A stretch of DNA of 6,847 nucleotides from Lachnospiraceae bacterium (GCA_900770325.1 CAAGKE010000031.1:1-6847), one strand, 5' to 3'; positions 1 to 6,532 are shown, numbered from the stretch's first letter. A program made the numbers and translations. Notes: generated by a model from the sequence alone, not told the origin.

Positions 1-12
1 AGGAATAATTTC

Positions 13-1281
13 ATGGGAATGACAATGTCGCAGAAGATCCTGGCTGCTGCAGCCGGATTAGACAAAGTGGAAGCCGGACAACTGATTGAGGCTGACCTGA
101 ATCTGGTATTGGGAAATGATATCACATCTCCGGTGGCCATTCACGAAATGGATAAATTAAATAAAAAGACAGTATTTGACAAAGATAAGATTGCTCTGGT
201 TATGGATCATTTCATTCCAAACAAAGATATTAAATCTGCTGAGCACTGTAAATGTGTGAGGGAATTTGCCTGCCGGCATGACATTACCAATTATTTCGAT
301 GTGGGACAGATGGGTATTGAGCATGCGCTCCTTCCGGAGCAGGGACTGACAGTGGCTGGTGATGTGATTATCGGAGCTGATTCCCATACTTGTACCTATG
401 GAGCGCTGGGAGCTTTTTCCACAGGTGTGGGCAGCACAGATATGGCAGCCGGAATGGCTACCGGAAAGGCCTGGTTTAAGGTTCCTTCCGCATTAAAGTT
501 TAACCTGGTAGGAAAGCCTTCAAAATGGGTCAGCGGTAAGGATGTTATCTTACATATTATCGGAATGATCGGCGTGGACGGCGCACTTTATAAGTCTATG
601 GAATTTGTGGGCGACGGGGTAGCGAATCTGTCTATGGATGACCGTTTTACCATTGCAAACATGGCGATTGAGGCAGGAGGAAAGAACGGTATTTTCCCGG
701 TGGATGAGAAAGCGATTGCTTATATGGAAGCTCATTCGAAGCGTCCGTACAAAATTTATGAGGCGGATCCGGATGCTCAGTACGATGAAGAATATACGAT
801 CGATCTGAGTACGCTGAAGCCTACTATTGCATTTCCGCACCTTCCGGAGAATACAAAGACGATCGATGAGATTAGAGAAGATGTGGTGATCGATCAGGCT
901 GTGATTGGTTCCTGTACCAATGGGCGCATTGATGATCTTCGCTGTGCGGCAGAGATCCTGAAAGGCAGAAAAGTGAAAAAGGGAGTACGCTGTATTGTGA
1001 TACCGGCTACTCAGCAGATTTATCTTCAGGCTATGGAAGAAGGTCTTCTGAAGATATTTATTGAAGCAGGGGCAGTGGTCAGCACTCCCACCTGTGGACC
1101 GTGTCTGGGCGGATATATGGGAATCCTTGCGGCAGGAGAACGCTGTATTTCCACTACGAACCGCAACTTTGTAGGCCGCATGGGTCATGTGGATTCGGAA
1201 GTTTATCTGGCCAGCCCGGCTGTAGCGGCAGCCAGTGCAGTGACCGGAAAGATTTCAGCGCCGGATGAATTGGGATTGTAG
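13..1281 (+). CDS. leuC: 3-isopropylmalate dehydratase large subunit
   Basis: Large subunit of isopropylmalate isomerase, which interconverts 2- and 3-isopropylmalate through a dehydration/rehydration in cytoplasmic leucine synthesis. The 422-residue product has the length of the shorter LeuC/HacA-type subunits common in clostridia and archaea. Aconitase-family signatures are visible: DSHTCTYGALG from D123, and the three [4Fe-4S] ligands C301 (in GSCTNGR), C361 and C364 (in TCGPCLGG). All are intact, so the enzyme should be active with its small subunit. The start at 13 is favoured because AGGA at 1-4 sits 8 bases upstream; the ATG at 25 is a possible alternative. leuD follows immediately, with leuC's stop overlapping the leuD ribosome site, so the two are translated in tandem. 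Homoaconitase, citramalate or dimethylmalate isomerases share the fold, but pairing with a clostridial-type LeuD makes leucine synthesis most likely. The promoter and any leader lie outside the window. Confidence 0.95.
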   Translation: MGMTMSQKILAAAAGLDKVEAGQLIEADLNLVLGNDITSPVAIHEMDKLNKKTVFDKDKIALVMDHFIPNKDIKSAEHCKCVREFACRHDITNYFDVGQMGIEHALLPEQGLTVAGDVIIGADSHTCTYGALGAFSTGVGSTDMAAGMATGKAWFKVPSALKFNLVGKPSKWVSGKDVILHIIGMIGVDGALYKSMEFVGDGVANLSMDDRFTIANMAIEAGGKNGIFPVDEKAIAYMEAHSKRPYKIYEADPDAQYDEEYTIDLSTLKPTIAFPHLPENTKTIDEIREDVVIDQAVIGSCTNGRIDDLRCAAEILKGRKVKKGVRCIVIPATQQIYLQAMEEGLLKIFIEAGAVVSTPTCGPCLGGYMGILAAGERCISTTNRNFVGRMGHVDSEVYLASPAVAAASAVTGKISAPDELGL

Positions 1282-1294
1282 GAGGACAAAAGCG

Positions 1295-1780
1295 ATGAAA
1301 GCACATGGAACAGTTTTTAAATATGGTGACAATGTGGATACGGATGTGATCATTCCGGCACGTTATCTGAATTCTTCAGATCCGAAAGAGCTGGCATCCC
1401 ACTGCATGGAGGATATTGACAGGGAATTTATTCACAAGGTGAAACCGGGAGATATTATTGTGGCAGATAAGAACTTTGGCTGCGGTTCTTCCAGAGAGCA
1501 TGCACCTCTCGCAATCAAGGCGGCAGGGGTAAGCTGTGTGATCGCGGAGACCTTTGCCCGAATTTTTTACCGGAATGCGATTAATATCGGTCTTCCTATT
1601 ATCGAATGTCCGGAAGCATCCCGGGGAATTGAACAGGGGGATGAGGTTGAAATTGATTTTGACAGCGGTATGATCTACAACCGTACAAAAGGAACCCAGT
1701 TTAAGGGACAGGCTTTTCCGGAGTTCATGCAGAAGATCATTGAAGCAGAGGGTCTGATCAATTATATTAACCGTAAATAG
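1295..1780 (+). CDS. leuD: 3-isopropylmalate dehydratase small subunit
   Basis: Small (swivel-domain) subunit that completes the active site of isopropylmalate isomerase with LeuC. The 161-residue product matches the usual length of this short LeuD type. Diagnostic motifs are NVDTDVIIPARYL near the N-terminus (R23-Y24-L25, the substrate-recognition loop, followed by NSSD) and GCGSSREHAP at residues 62-71, where S65, S66 and R67 belong to the substrate-binding turn. The reading frame extends upstream to 1265 inside leuC, but the ATG at 1295 is chosen because AGGAGG at 1280-1285 lies 9 bases before it and the protein then begins MKAHGTVFKYGD, as family members do. It sits 13 bases after the leuC stop in the same operon. 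The recognition loop resembles leucine-pathway clostridial proteins from memory; no alignment was run. Confidence 0.95.
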   Translation: MKAHGTVFKYGDNVDTDVIIPARYLNSSDPKELASHCMEDIDREFIHKVKPGDIIVADKNFGCGSSREHAPLAIKAAGVSCVIAETFARIFYRNAINIGLPIIECPEASRGIEQGDEVEIDFDSGMIYNRTKGTQFKGQAFPEFMQKIIEAEGLINYINRK

Positions 1781-1801
1781 TAAAAACAGGAGGTAGGCAG
1801 G

Positions 1802-2788
1802 ATGAGAATTACTTTTTTTGCAGCAAAAAGCTATGACAGAGATTCTTTCAACAAGATCAAAGACAGCTATCCGGAGCTGGAACTGGAGTACTGGGAAGCA
1901 GAGCTGTCTCCCAAGACTGCAGCCTATGTGACTGACAGTGAGGCTGTTTGCGCATTTGTCAGCTCAGATGTGGGGGCAGAGGTTATTAAGGTGCTTCATG
2001 AGCGAGGGGTAAAGCTGATCCTGATGCGATGCGCCGGATTTAATAACGTGGATCTGGATGCAGCTACCAAATATGGAATTAAGGTAATGCGTGTACCGGG
2101 TTATTCCCCTGAGGCAGTTGCAGAGCATGCAATGGCTTTGGCCATGGCTGTAAACCGTCATCTGCATAAAGCATATGTGAAGGTACGGGAGAATAATTTC
2201 AGTCTTCAGGGACTGGTTGGTGTTAATTTCTATGGAAAAACGGCCGGTATCATCGGAACTGGAAGAATTGGTGCCGCTATGGCCCGTATCTGCCATGGCT
2301 TTGGAATGAAGGTTATTGCCTATGATATGTACAAAAATCCGGATCTGGATTTTGTGACCTATGTGGACATGGATGAATTGCTGGCATCCAGTGATCTGAT
2401 CAGTCTTCACTGCCCGCTGATGGACAGCACGTATCATCTGATCAATCTGGAGACGATCAATAAGATGAAAGATGGTGTTATCCTGATTAATACCTCCAGA
2501 GGAGGTCTGGTAAAGACAGATGATCTGATTGCCGGAATTCGGGAGCATAAGTTCTTCGGTGTAGGACTGGATGTTTATGAGGAAGAAACAAAGAATGTAT
2601 TTGAAAATCATGAGGATGATATTCTGATGCATTCCACCACAGCCAGACTTCTGTCTTTCCCGAATGTAATCGTAACATCTCATCAGGGATTTTTCACGGA
2701 AGAAGCTTTGGGCGCGATCAGTGAAACGACTCTGAATAATGCCAGAGCATATCTGAAAGGTGAAACTGCCGGAACAGAGTTAAATTAA
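1802..2788 (+). CDS. ldhA: D-lactate dehydrogenase-type NAD-dependent 2-hydroxyacid dehydrogenase
   Basis: Member of the D-isomer-specific 2-hydroxyacid dehydrogenase family, which reduces 2-oxoacids such as pyruvate to D-2-hydroxyacids with NADH in the cytoplasm. The 328 residues match the D-lactate dehydrogenase (LdhA) length. Visible signatures are RCAGFNNVDLDAA from R76, the Rossmann motif GTGRIG at 152-157, D175 at the end of the second strand (favouring NAD over NADP), and the catalytic set R233 (NTSRGGL), E262 (DVYEEE) and H294 (SHQGFFTEEAL). The RCAGFNNVD, NFSLQGL and DVYEEE stretches resemble E. coli LdhA more than the clostridial hydroxyisocaproate dehydrogenases. AGGAGG at 1788-1793 sits 8 bases before the ATG, and the gene starts 21 bases after leuD, so it is probably co-transcribed. 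It occupies the place where leuB might be expected but is unrelated to LeuB. Pyruvate is the likeliest substrate; branched-chain 2-oxoacids remain possible given the operon. Confidence 0.88.
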   Translation: MRITFFAAKSYDRDSFNKIKDSYPELELEYWEAELSPKTAAYVTDSEAVCAFVSSDVGAEVIKVLHERGVKLILMRCAGFNNVDLDAATKYGIKVMRVPGYSPEAVAEHAMALAMAVNRHLHKAYVKVRENNFSLQGLVGVNFYGKTAGIIGTGRIGAAMARICHGFGMKVIAYDMYKNPDLDFVTYVDMDELLASSDLISLHCPLMDSTYHLINLETINKMKDGVILINTSRGGLVKTDDLIAGIREHKFFGVGLDVYEEETKNVFENHEDDILMHSTTARLLSFPNVIVTSHQGFFTEEALGAISETTLNNARAYLKGETAGTELN

Positions 2789-2801
2789 TCATATTATAAC
2801 A

Positions 2802-2860
2802 TTCAAAAGGAGTCCCCTGCTTCAGGCGCGCAGAGCGCTAAGCGGAGGACTCCTTCTGAA
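2802..2860. repeat. Long GC-rich hairpin downstream of ldhA-like gene
   Basis: An inverted repeat starts 14 bases after the dehydrogenase stop. The outer arms are TTCA-A-AAGGAGTCC (2802-2815) and GGACTCCTT-C-TGAA (2847-2860), pairing at 13 of 14 positions. Inside them GCTT (2819-2822) pairs with AAGC (2840-2843), and GCGC (2826-2829) with GCGC (2835-2838) around a five-base GCAGA loop. It could act as an RNA stem that stabilises or ends the leuCD-ldhA transcript, but no clear T-run follows on the plus strand. Reading the minus strand there is only a short TTTT. It is therefore called a structured repeat, with terminator as an alternative role. Confidence 0.7.
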
Positions 2861-2957
2861 ATATTGAACTTTCGGCGGACCGCTGGCGTGGTCAGTGGAA
2901 GAATGCCTCACATTCGACCACGCTGCGGCAAGAACGCCCGAGGCTCTCTTGAATATT
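2860..2957. repeat. Second long imperfect hairpin, AATATT-bounded
   Basis: Adjacent to the first hairpin is a larger imperfect inverted repeat bounded by AATATT (2860-2865 and 2952-2957). From outside inward the pairs include TCGG (2872-2875) with CCGA (2938-2941), CCGC (2880-2883) with GCGG (2925-2928), the perfect GCGTGGTC (2886-2893) with GACCACGC (2916-2923), and GAATG (2901-2905) with CATTC (2911-2915) around CCTCA. A seven-base bulge AGTGGAA interrupts the left arm. No open reading frame or T-run explains it. Together with the preceding hairpin it resembles a dispersed extragenic palindromic element or small non-autonomous element; a structured RNA is another possibility. Confidence 0.6.
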
Positions 2958-3012
2958 GTGAATGATGTGAACAGTAATGGAAGCAGGTTACACAATCTTA
3001 GGAAATATTTAA

Positions 3013-3047
3013 TTGTTTTGCTGTGGGGGATGTGGTATGTTTATGAT
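3013..3047 (+). promoter_or_regulatory. Weak candidate promoter for the PPC-repeat protein gene
   Basis: Two overlapping weak sigma-A-like options precede the secreted-protein gene. One is TTGTTT (3013-3018) with a 17-base spacer to TATGTT (3036-3041), preceded by TG as an extended -10. The other is TTGCTG (3018-3023) with an 18-base spacer to TATGAT (3042-3047). Either leaves a leader of roughly 35 bases before the ATG at 3087. The repeat element lies just upstream, so independent transcription from the leu operon is plausible. Neither -35 is strong. Confidence 0.3.
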
Positions 3048-3086
3048 AACAGGAAATACCAATAAAATTAAAGGGAGAGTGAAATT

Positions 3087-3896
3087 ATGAAGAGGAGTGA
3101 CAGAAAACTACACAAGGTTCTGCTGGCATCTATGGTCATGACACTATTACTTGGACTGCAGGCGCTGGCAGCAGGAACCAGGACGGTAACCATGCGTACG
3201 GTAAACGGAGCCTACATTTCGTCGGGAAAGGATGCGAATGTCAAAGACTATAAGACGACGGTCTATCACAAGATTCAAGTGAATAAATCCGGATATCTTG
3301 CAGTGACAGGACTAAGCAAAAATGATTCCGGTACCAAGCGCAATATGAAGGTAGTTCTTTGCAACAGCAAGAAACAGGTGGTGGAAGTGCTTTCTTCCGG
3401 AACATCTGTGGATGCAGAAAAAACCAGGATTGCCCAGTATGGTGTGGCAAAAGGTACTTATTATCTGAAGGTATCAGGACAGAAGAACTATTCCCTGGCA
3501 GCTAAACTGGTGGGAATATCCGATAAAAGCGGCTCTTCCAAAAGTAAAGCCGCATATGTGGCACAGAATGCGGAGACAAAAGGCCTTCTGGCAGCGGGTG
3601 AGAGTGCCTCCAGGGCAGACTGGTACCGTTTCAGAGTCACAAAAAGCAAGGTGCTGAAGCTCAAGCTTAAGGCATACGGAAATGGTAAAATGTCCTTCTA
3701 TGTTTACGGACCCAGTTATCCCAACGGATGTCTGCTGAAGTCATTTATAAACGGTGATGCAACACTCCGCAGTGCCCGTGGAGACAGGGCATTAAAGGTG
3801 CGTACAGGAACCTATTACATCAAGGTGGTGCGCAGATCAGGAAATGCTTATAAAAAGTCTTCCGGGATGTATTCTCTGAAATGGCAGCTTGTATAA
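3087..3896 (+). CDS. Secreted protein with two PPC-like beta-sandwich repeats
   Basis: Function unknown; it is a secreted, strongly basic protein of 269 residues. The N-terminus is a typical signal peptide: charged residues 1-10 (MKRSDRKLHK), a hydrophobic core at 11-27, and a likely cleavage after A28 in ALA-AG. The mature part holds two similar halves of about 100 residues, each with an entry segment (YHKIQVNKSGYLAV in the first half; DWYRFRVTKSKVLKL around W179 in the second) and an exit strand GTYYLKV (123-129) or GTYYIKV (241-247). This pattern matches the bacterial pre-peptidase C-terminal (PPC) beta-sandwich, normally an accessory domain of secreted peptidases and glycosidases. Here no catalytic domain, LPxTG anchor or lipobox is seen. 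GGGAG at 3073-3077 supports the start. The abundant lysine and arginine could suit binding to anionic wall polymers, which is inference. It appears to be a single-gene unit. Confidence 0.75.
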   Translation: MKRSDRKLHKVLLASMVMTLLLGLQALAAGTRTVTMRTVNGAYISSGKDANVKDYKTTVYHKIQVNKSGYLAVTGLSKNDSGTKRNMKVVLCNSKKQVVEVLSSGTSVDAEKTRIAQYGVAKGTYYLKVSGQKNYSLAAKLVGISDKSGSSKSKAAYVAQNAETKGLLAAGESASRADWYRFRVTKSKVLKLKLKAYGNGKMSFYVYGPSYPNGCLLKSFINGDATLRSARGDRALKVRTGTYYIKVVRRSGNAYKKSSGMYSLKWQLV

Positions 3897-3901
3897 GCTT
3901 A
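3894..3901. other. Palindromic convergent stop-codon junction
   Basis: TAAGCTTA is a perfect 8-base palindrome whose left TAA ends the PPC-repeat gene on the plus strand and whose right half reads as TAA ending the GGDEF gene on the minus strand. Only GC separates the two stops. No intergenic terminator can fit, so each transcript must end inside, or run antisense to, the other gene. Confidence 0.9.
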
Positions 3902-5815
3902 AAGATTCTTTTTGGGCATCTTCTCCCGGTACATCGCTTCATCCGCTTCCCGGACATAGTCATCCAGGGTTCTGGATGAGGCAGGATCTGAGATGGAAGT
4001 TCCTATGCTGACACTCAGATCTCCCGGGAAATGAAGTGCATCCGACTGGCGCTGCAGTTCCGCATTGATGTTTTCCTTCAGTCGGGCAGGCTGATCCAAA
4101 GCTTCCAGATATTGCAGCAGAACGAATTCATCGCCGCCGGTTCTTGCCGCCAGTCCTTGTTTTGTACAATATTTTCGAATTGAGTTGCCGATTGCAATAA
4201 TCGCCAGGTCCCCATATTCATGTCCCAGACTGTCATTGATAGTCTTCAGGTTATCCAGATCAAGAAAGAGAACCAGTACCTGTTTTCCGGACTGATGCGC
4301 ATTTTCTATAAAACGCTTGAAAAACTGTCGGTATCCCCGTCTGTTATATATTCCAGTCATTGCATCCATGTTATACATCCGGGATAAAGCCTGATTCATA
4401 TATTCCAGTTTCTCATTTTTATGCAGATTTTCCAATGCTGTATTCACTGCATTCATCACCTGAAATAAATATTGTTTTTCCATCAGATAAACAGCATTTT
4501 GTATTACAAAATAGCCTACAGTCAGACACCCAAAATGCAGAGGCAGGAAAAGAAAATCCGTTCCGCATTTTTCACTCGTAAATTGTGGAAAAATATCATG
4601 CAGAAGAAGATTTTCACAATCTGTTTTTCTGCCATTTTCATAGGCAAATTTAATCCGCATGGTTTCCGGATACCCTTCCATAGTGAAATTTTCTTTTTCG
4701 GGAATCTGCGGCAGAAAATAATCCGATTTTGTCTGTTCCCGGTAAAAATCCATACTGTCATCCAGCACAAGATACATGGCGTCACAACGCATGGAGGGAA
4801 TCGACTTCGGGATACAGTACATCATATCCTCAATCGTATGGCACTGCATTAACTCCCGGGACAAAGCCAGTACATGGGAATTAAATACATCTGTTTCCAG
4901 CTCATACAGTACAGTGTCTTTAAGATATTGAGGGTTATCCGGAGATTCTTTGGAGCTGCATCCGCAGCTTTGCCAGTAGATGCATTCTGAAGCAGCATAA
5001 TTTACCCGTGGTACTGTTTCTCCCTTCCACAGACGGAGAAATACATCCGCACAACAATAACCCACCTCTTCCCGCACATGACTGATGGTAGAAAGATGGG
5101 GGGTATAACGGCTTGCCTTATCAAAATTGTCAAATCCGGTTACGCAAAAATCCTCCGGTACCTGCAGACCACAGGAAGCAGCAGCTTCACATACGCCAAC
5201 TGCAATATTATCGTTTGCACACATAACAGCATCAGGGAGGCCGCAATGGGTTTCAAGCATTTTATGAAATCCATGTATTCCGCAGGAGTAATCATAGCTT
5301 TCAAAATAAAAATCGTCTTCAGAATACAGAATGCCCTGTTCTTCCATATAATCCCGAAGCGCAGCAGTTCTCTGCTGATTCTCATAATTATCGGGACTGG
5401 CCATAATAAACCAGAATTTCTGACATCCATGGCGCTGGTGAAGATGAGAAATCATTTCTTTCATGGAAGAATAATTGTCGATTCCCACATGATAAAAATC
5501 AGGAATATCGTTTCCAATGGATATCACAGGGACTCCTGCATTTTTGGCCCGATCTGTTATTTCTTCTGCGATAGCAGGCAGGCTGACATTCGTCAGATCC
5601 AGGATGATCCCATCAAATTTTTTCAGATCCGGAAGCCGGTAGATATTATATTCTCCTAAATTATAATCTTCGTCAGAGCTCCAGTTTCCGGCACTGTTAA
5701 AAATATATAAATTTACTTCTTCCTGTGTTTCATGGATTCTCTGCAATATTCCTGCCGGCCAGGCATAAATAAAATACCGTTTCCAGGAATCCATGATGAG
5801 TGCTATTTTTTTCAT
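3899..5815 (-). CDS. LacI-type sensor / GAF-like / GGDEF diguanylate cyclase
   Basis: Predicted cytoplasmic ligand-responsive diguanylate cyclase (2 GTP to cyclic-di-GMP), 638 residues. Residues 1 to about 283 form a LacI/GalR-family periplasmic-binding-like domain, beginning MKKIALIMDSWKR and containing CANDNIAVG (from C199) and VTGFDNFD (about 225-232). It has no helix-turn-helix, signal peptide or membrane segment. A C284-G-C286 motif ends it. Residues about 300-470 look GAF-like, followed by a likely helical linker. The GGDEF domain runs from about 475 and has D484 in DAMTGIYNRRG, metal/substrate residues in D519-L-D521-N-L-K524, and an intact GGDEF at 560-564. The inhibitory RxxD site expected just upstream reads TKQG, so product inhibition via that site is unlikely. 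The frame is open to 5935, but a strong promoter lies inside that extension, so 5815 is preferred. ATG at 5833 is an alternative, and neither has an ideal ribosome site (GAGG lies 12 bases before 5815). The ligand is unknown, probably a sugar. Confidence 0.88.
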   Translation of the reverse strand: MKKIALIMDSWKRYFIYAWPAGILQRIHETQEEVNLYIFNSAGNWSSDEDYNLGEYNIYRLPDLKKFDGIILDLTNVSLPAIAEEITDRAKNAGVPVISIGNDIPDFYHVGIDNYSSMKEMISHLHQRHGCQKFWFIMASPDNYENQQRTAALRDYMEEQGILYSEDDFYFESYDYSCGIHGFHKMLETHCGLPDAVMCANDNIAVGVCEAAASCGLQVPEDFCVTGFDNFDKASRYTPHLSTISHVREEVGYCCADVFLRLWKGETVPRVNYAASECIYWQSCGCSSKESPDNPQYLKDTVLYELETDVFNSHVLALSRELMQCHTIEDMMYCIPKSIPSMRCDAMYLVLDDSMDFYREQTKSDYFLPQIPEKENFTMEGYPETMRIKFAYENGRKTDCENLLLHDIFPQFTSEKCGTDFLFLPLHFGCLTVGYFVIQNAVYLMEKQYLFQVMNAVNTALENLHKNEKLEYMNQALSRMYNMDAMTGIYNRRGYRQFFKRFIENAHQSGKQVLVLFLDLDNLKTINDSLGHEYGDLAIIAIGNSIRKYCTKQGLAARTGGDEFVLLQYLEALDQPARLKENINAELQRQSDALHFPGDLSVSIGTSISDPASSRTLDDYVREADEAMYREKMPKKNL

Positions 5816-5883
5816 TGTCTGATCGAGCCTCATCGTTGTTGACAAGCGATTCTTTAACAGTAACAAGTACAATAACTTTTTAA

Positions 5884-5912
5884 AGTATAACATAATTAAC
5901 AGAAGATGTGAA
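5884..5912 (-). promoter_or_regulatory. Sigma-A-type extended -10 promoter for the GGDEF gene
   Basis: On the minus strand, TTCACA (5907-5912, 5 of 6 to TTGACA) is separated by exactly 17 bases from TATACT (5884-5889, 5 of 6 to TATAAT). The -10 is preceded by TGT, an extended -10. Transcription would begin near 5877, giving leaders of about 44 or 62 bases to the ATGs at 5833 and 5815. It falls within the maximal open frame reaching 5935, which argues that the upstream 34-40 codons are not translated. Confidence 0.65.
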
Positions 5913-5921
5913 CCATCACTC

Positions 5922-5948
5922 ACCATTTCTTTCATTTTCCATAAAATA
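5922..5948 (+). promoter_or_regulatory. Sporulation-sigma-like promoter of the cotJ operon
   Basis: CATAAAATA at 5940-5948 fits the sigma-K -10 consensus CATAnnnTA. Its first eight bases match 7 of 8 of the sigma-E -10 CATACAAT. AC at 5922-5923 is placed 16 bases upstream, as a sigma-K -35 would be; no good sigma-E -35 is evident. The site ends 27 bases before the cotJA ATG. In Bacillus subtilis cotJ is a mother-cell sigma-E operon, so mother-cell expression is expected; which sigma factor is used here is unresolved. Confidence 0.45.
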
Positions 5949-5975
5949 AAGTAAATTCATCTACAAGGAGTTTTT

Positions 5976-6269
5976 ATGAGCAATCAATATTCCTATGGCT
6001 GCGGATATAATTACCGGCGCAGTTCATCCCGGGAGACTTCCGGTCAATGTTCACGTGAAAACCGGTCAGCCATGCGTTTTGCGGAAGAGAAACAGGCGGT
6101 ACCCGCAAGACTTTTGGAGTGCCCTGAAGGAAAATGGCCGGTTGCGATGGGGTATGTACCAATGCAGTCCTGGAGTCAGCCGCTGCCTTCCGGCAAGGGT
6201 TTTCAGATAGGCACTATTTTTGCCGATTTATATAAACCATTTTGCGGAAAAGGAGGAGCCTGGAAATGA
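5976..6269 (+). CDS. cotJA: Spore coat-associated protein CotJA
   Basis: Small inner spore-coat protein of 97 residues, first gene of the cotJ operon. The family core is the C-terminal half: PVAMGYVPMQSW at residues 55-66 and GTIFADLYKPFCG at 79-91. The N-terminal 50 residues are low-complexity and polar, rich in Ser, Arg and Tyr, with C9, C25 and C49; a fourth cysteine, C90, lies in the core. This tail is somewhat longer than I expect for CotJA and is less conserved in the family. AAGGAG at 5965-5970 lies 5 bases before the ATG. Its stop overlaps the cotJB start in ATGA, implying translational coupling. It is expected to be made in the mother cell and to help load CotJC into the coat, which is known for the Bacillus operon rather than shown here. 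Confidence 0.9.
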   Translation: MSNQYSYGCGYNYRRSSSRETSGQCSRENRSAMRFAEEKQAVPARLLECPEGKWPVAMGYVPMQSWSQPLPSGKGFQIGTIFADLYKPFCGKGGAWK

Positions 6270-6532
6270 ATGTGATGGATCGGAGCACAATGCTGCAGCA
6301 GATCAATGAAATCAGTTTTGCGGCGTATGATACGCTGCTTTTTCTGGATACGCATCCCAATGATCAACAGGCTCTGCAATTTTACCGTGAAATGAGCCAA
6401 AAAAGAAATGCTGCTATGGAAGAATTCGGAAGAATATATGGTCCCCTGACAGTGGACTGTACCTGTACAACGAATGGCAATCGCTGGCAGTGGATAGATC
6501 AGCCCTGGCCATGGGAAGGAGGGAGCTGCTGA
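6266..6532 (+). CDS. cotJB: Spore coat protein CotJB
   Basis: Spore-coat protein of 88 residues encoded by the middle gene of the cotJ operon. Family features are an alpha-helical N-terminal half (MLQQINEISFAAYDTLLFLD), the HPND step, FYREMSQKRN, YGPLTVD and the tryptophan-rich end WQWIDQPWPWEGG. The frame opens upstream with TTG at 6242, but ATG at 6266 is chosen because AGGAGG at 6251-6256 is 9 bases away and it forms the ATGA overlap with the cotJA stop. The C-terminal part carries a CTC motif and a final cysteine, which may allow disulfide cross-linking in the coat (inference). Its precise biochemical role is not established; it belongs with CotJA and CotJC. Confidence 0.9.
   Translation: MNVMDRSTMLQQINEISFAAYDTLLFLDTHPNDQQALQFYREMSQKRNAAMEEFGRIYGPLTVDCTCTTNGNRWQWIDQPWPWEGGSC

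Noticed and set aside
1..12. T-box or other leucine leader before leuC
   Set aside because: Only the ribosome binding site is inside the window; nothing upstream can be judged.
550..1188. 212-codon open frame on the minus strand inside leuC
   Set aside because: It lies wholly within a well-supported leuC, has no family resemblance and no convincing ribosome site.
1964..2683. 239-codon minus-strand frame inside the dehydrogenase gene
   Set aside because: The opposite frame carries all dehydrogenase motifs; this translation has no recognisable domain.
2802..2870. Canonical intrinsic terminator after the ldhA-like gene
   Set aside because: The stem is strong, but the plus strand continues CTGAAATATTG without a T-run, so it is listed as a hairpin repeat instead.
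2958..3086. Possible cyclic-di-GMP or other riboswitch upstream of the secreted-protein gene
   Set aside because: No recognisable GEMM core or other known aptamer signature is visible; only weak promoter elements and an ATTGTG/CACAAT pair too short and far apart to trust.
5078..5659. 193-codon plus-strand frame inside the GGDEF gene
   Set aside because: Antisense shadow of the LacI-type domain, whose conserved motifs fix the real frame.
5974..6162. 62-codon minus-strand frame over cotJA
   Set aside because: Overlaps a recognisable CotJA with a good ribosome site; no independent support.
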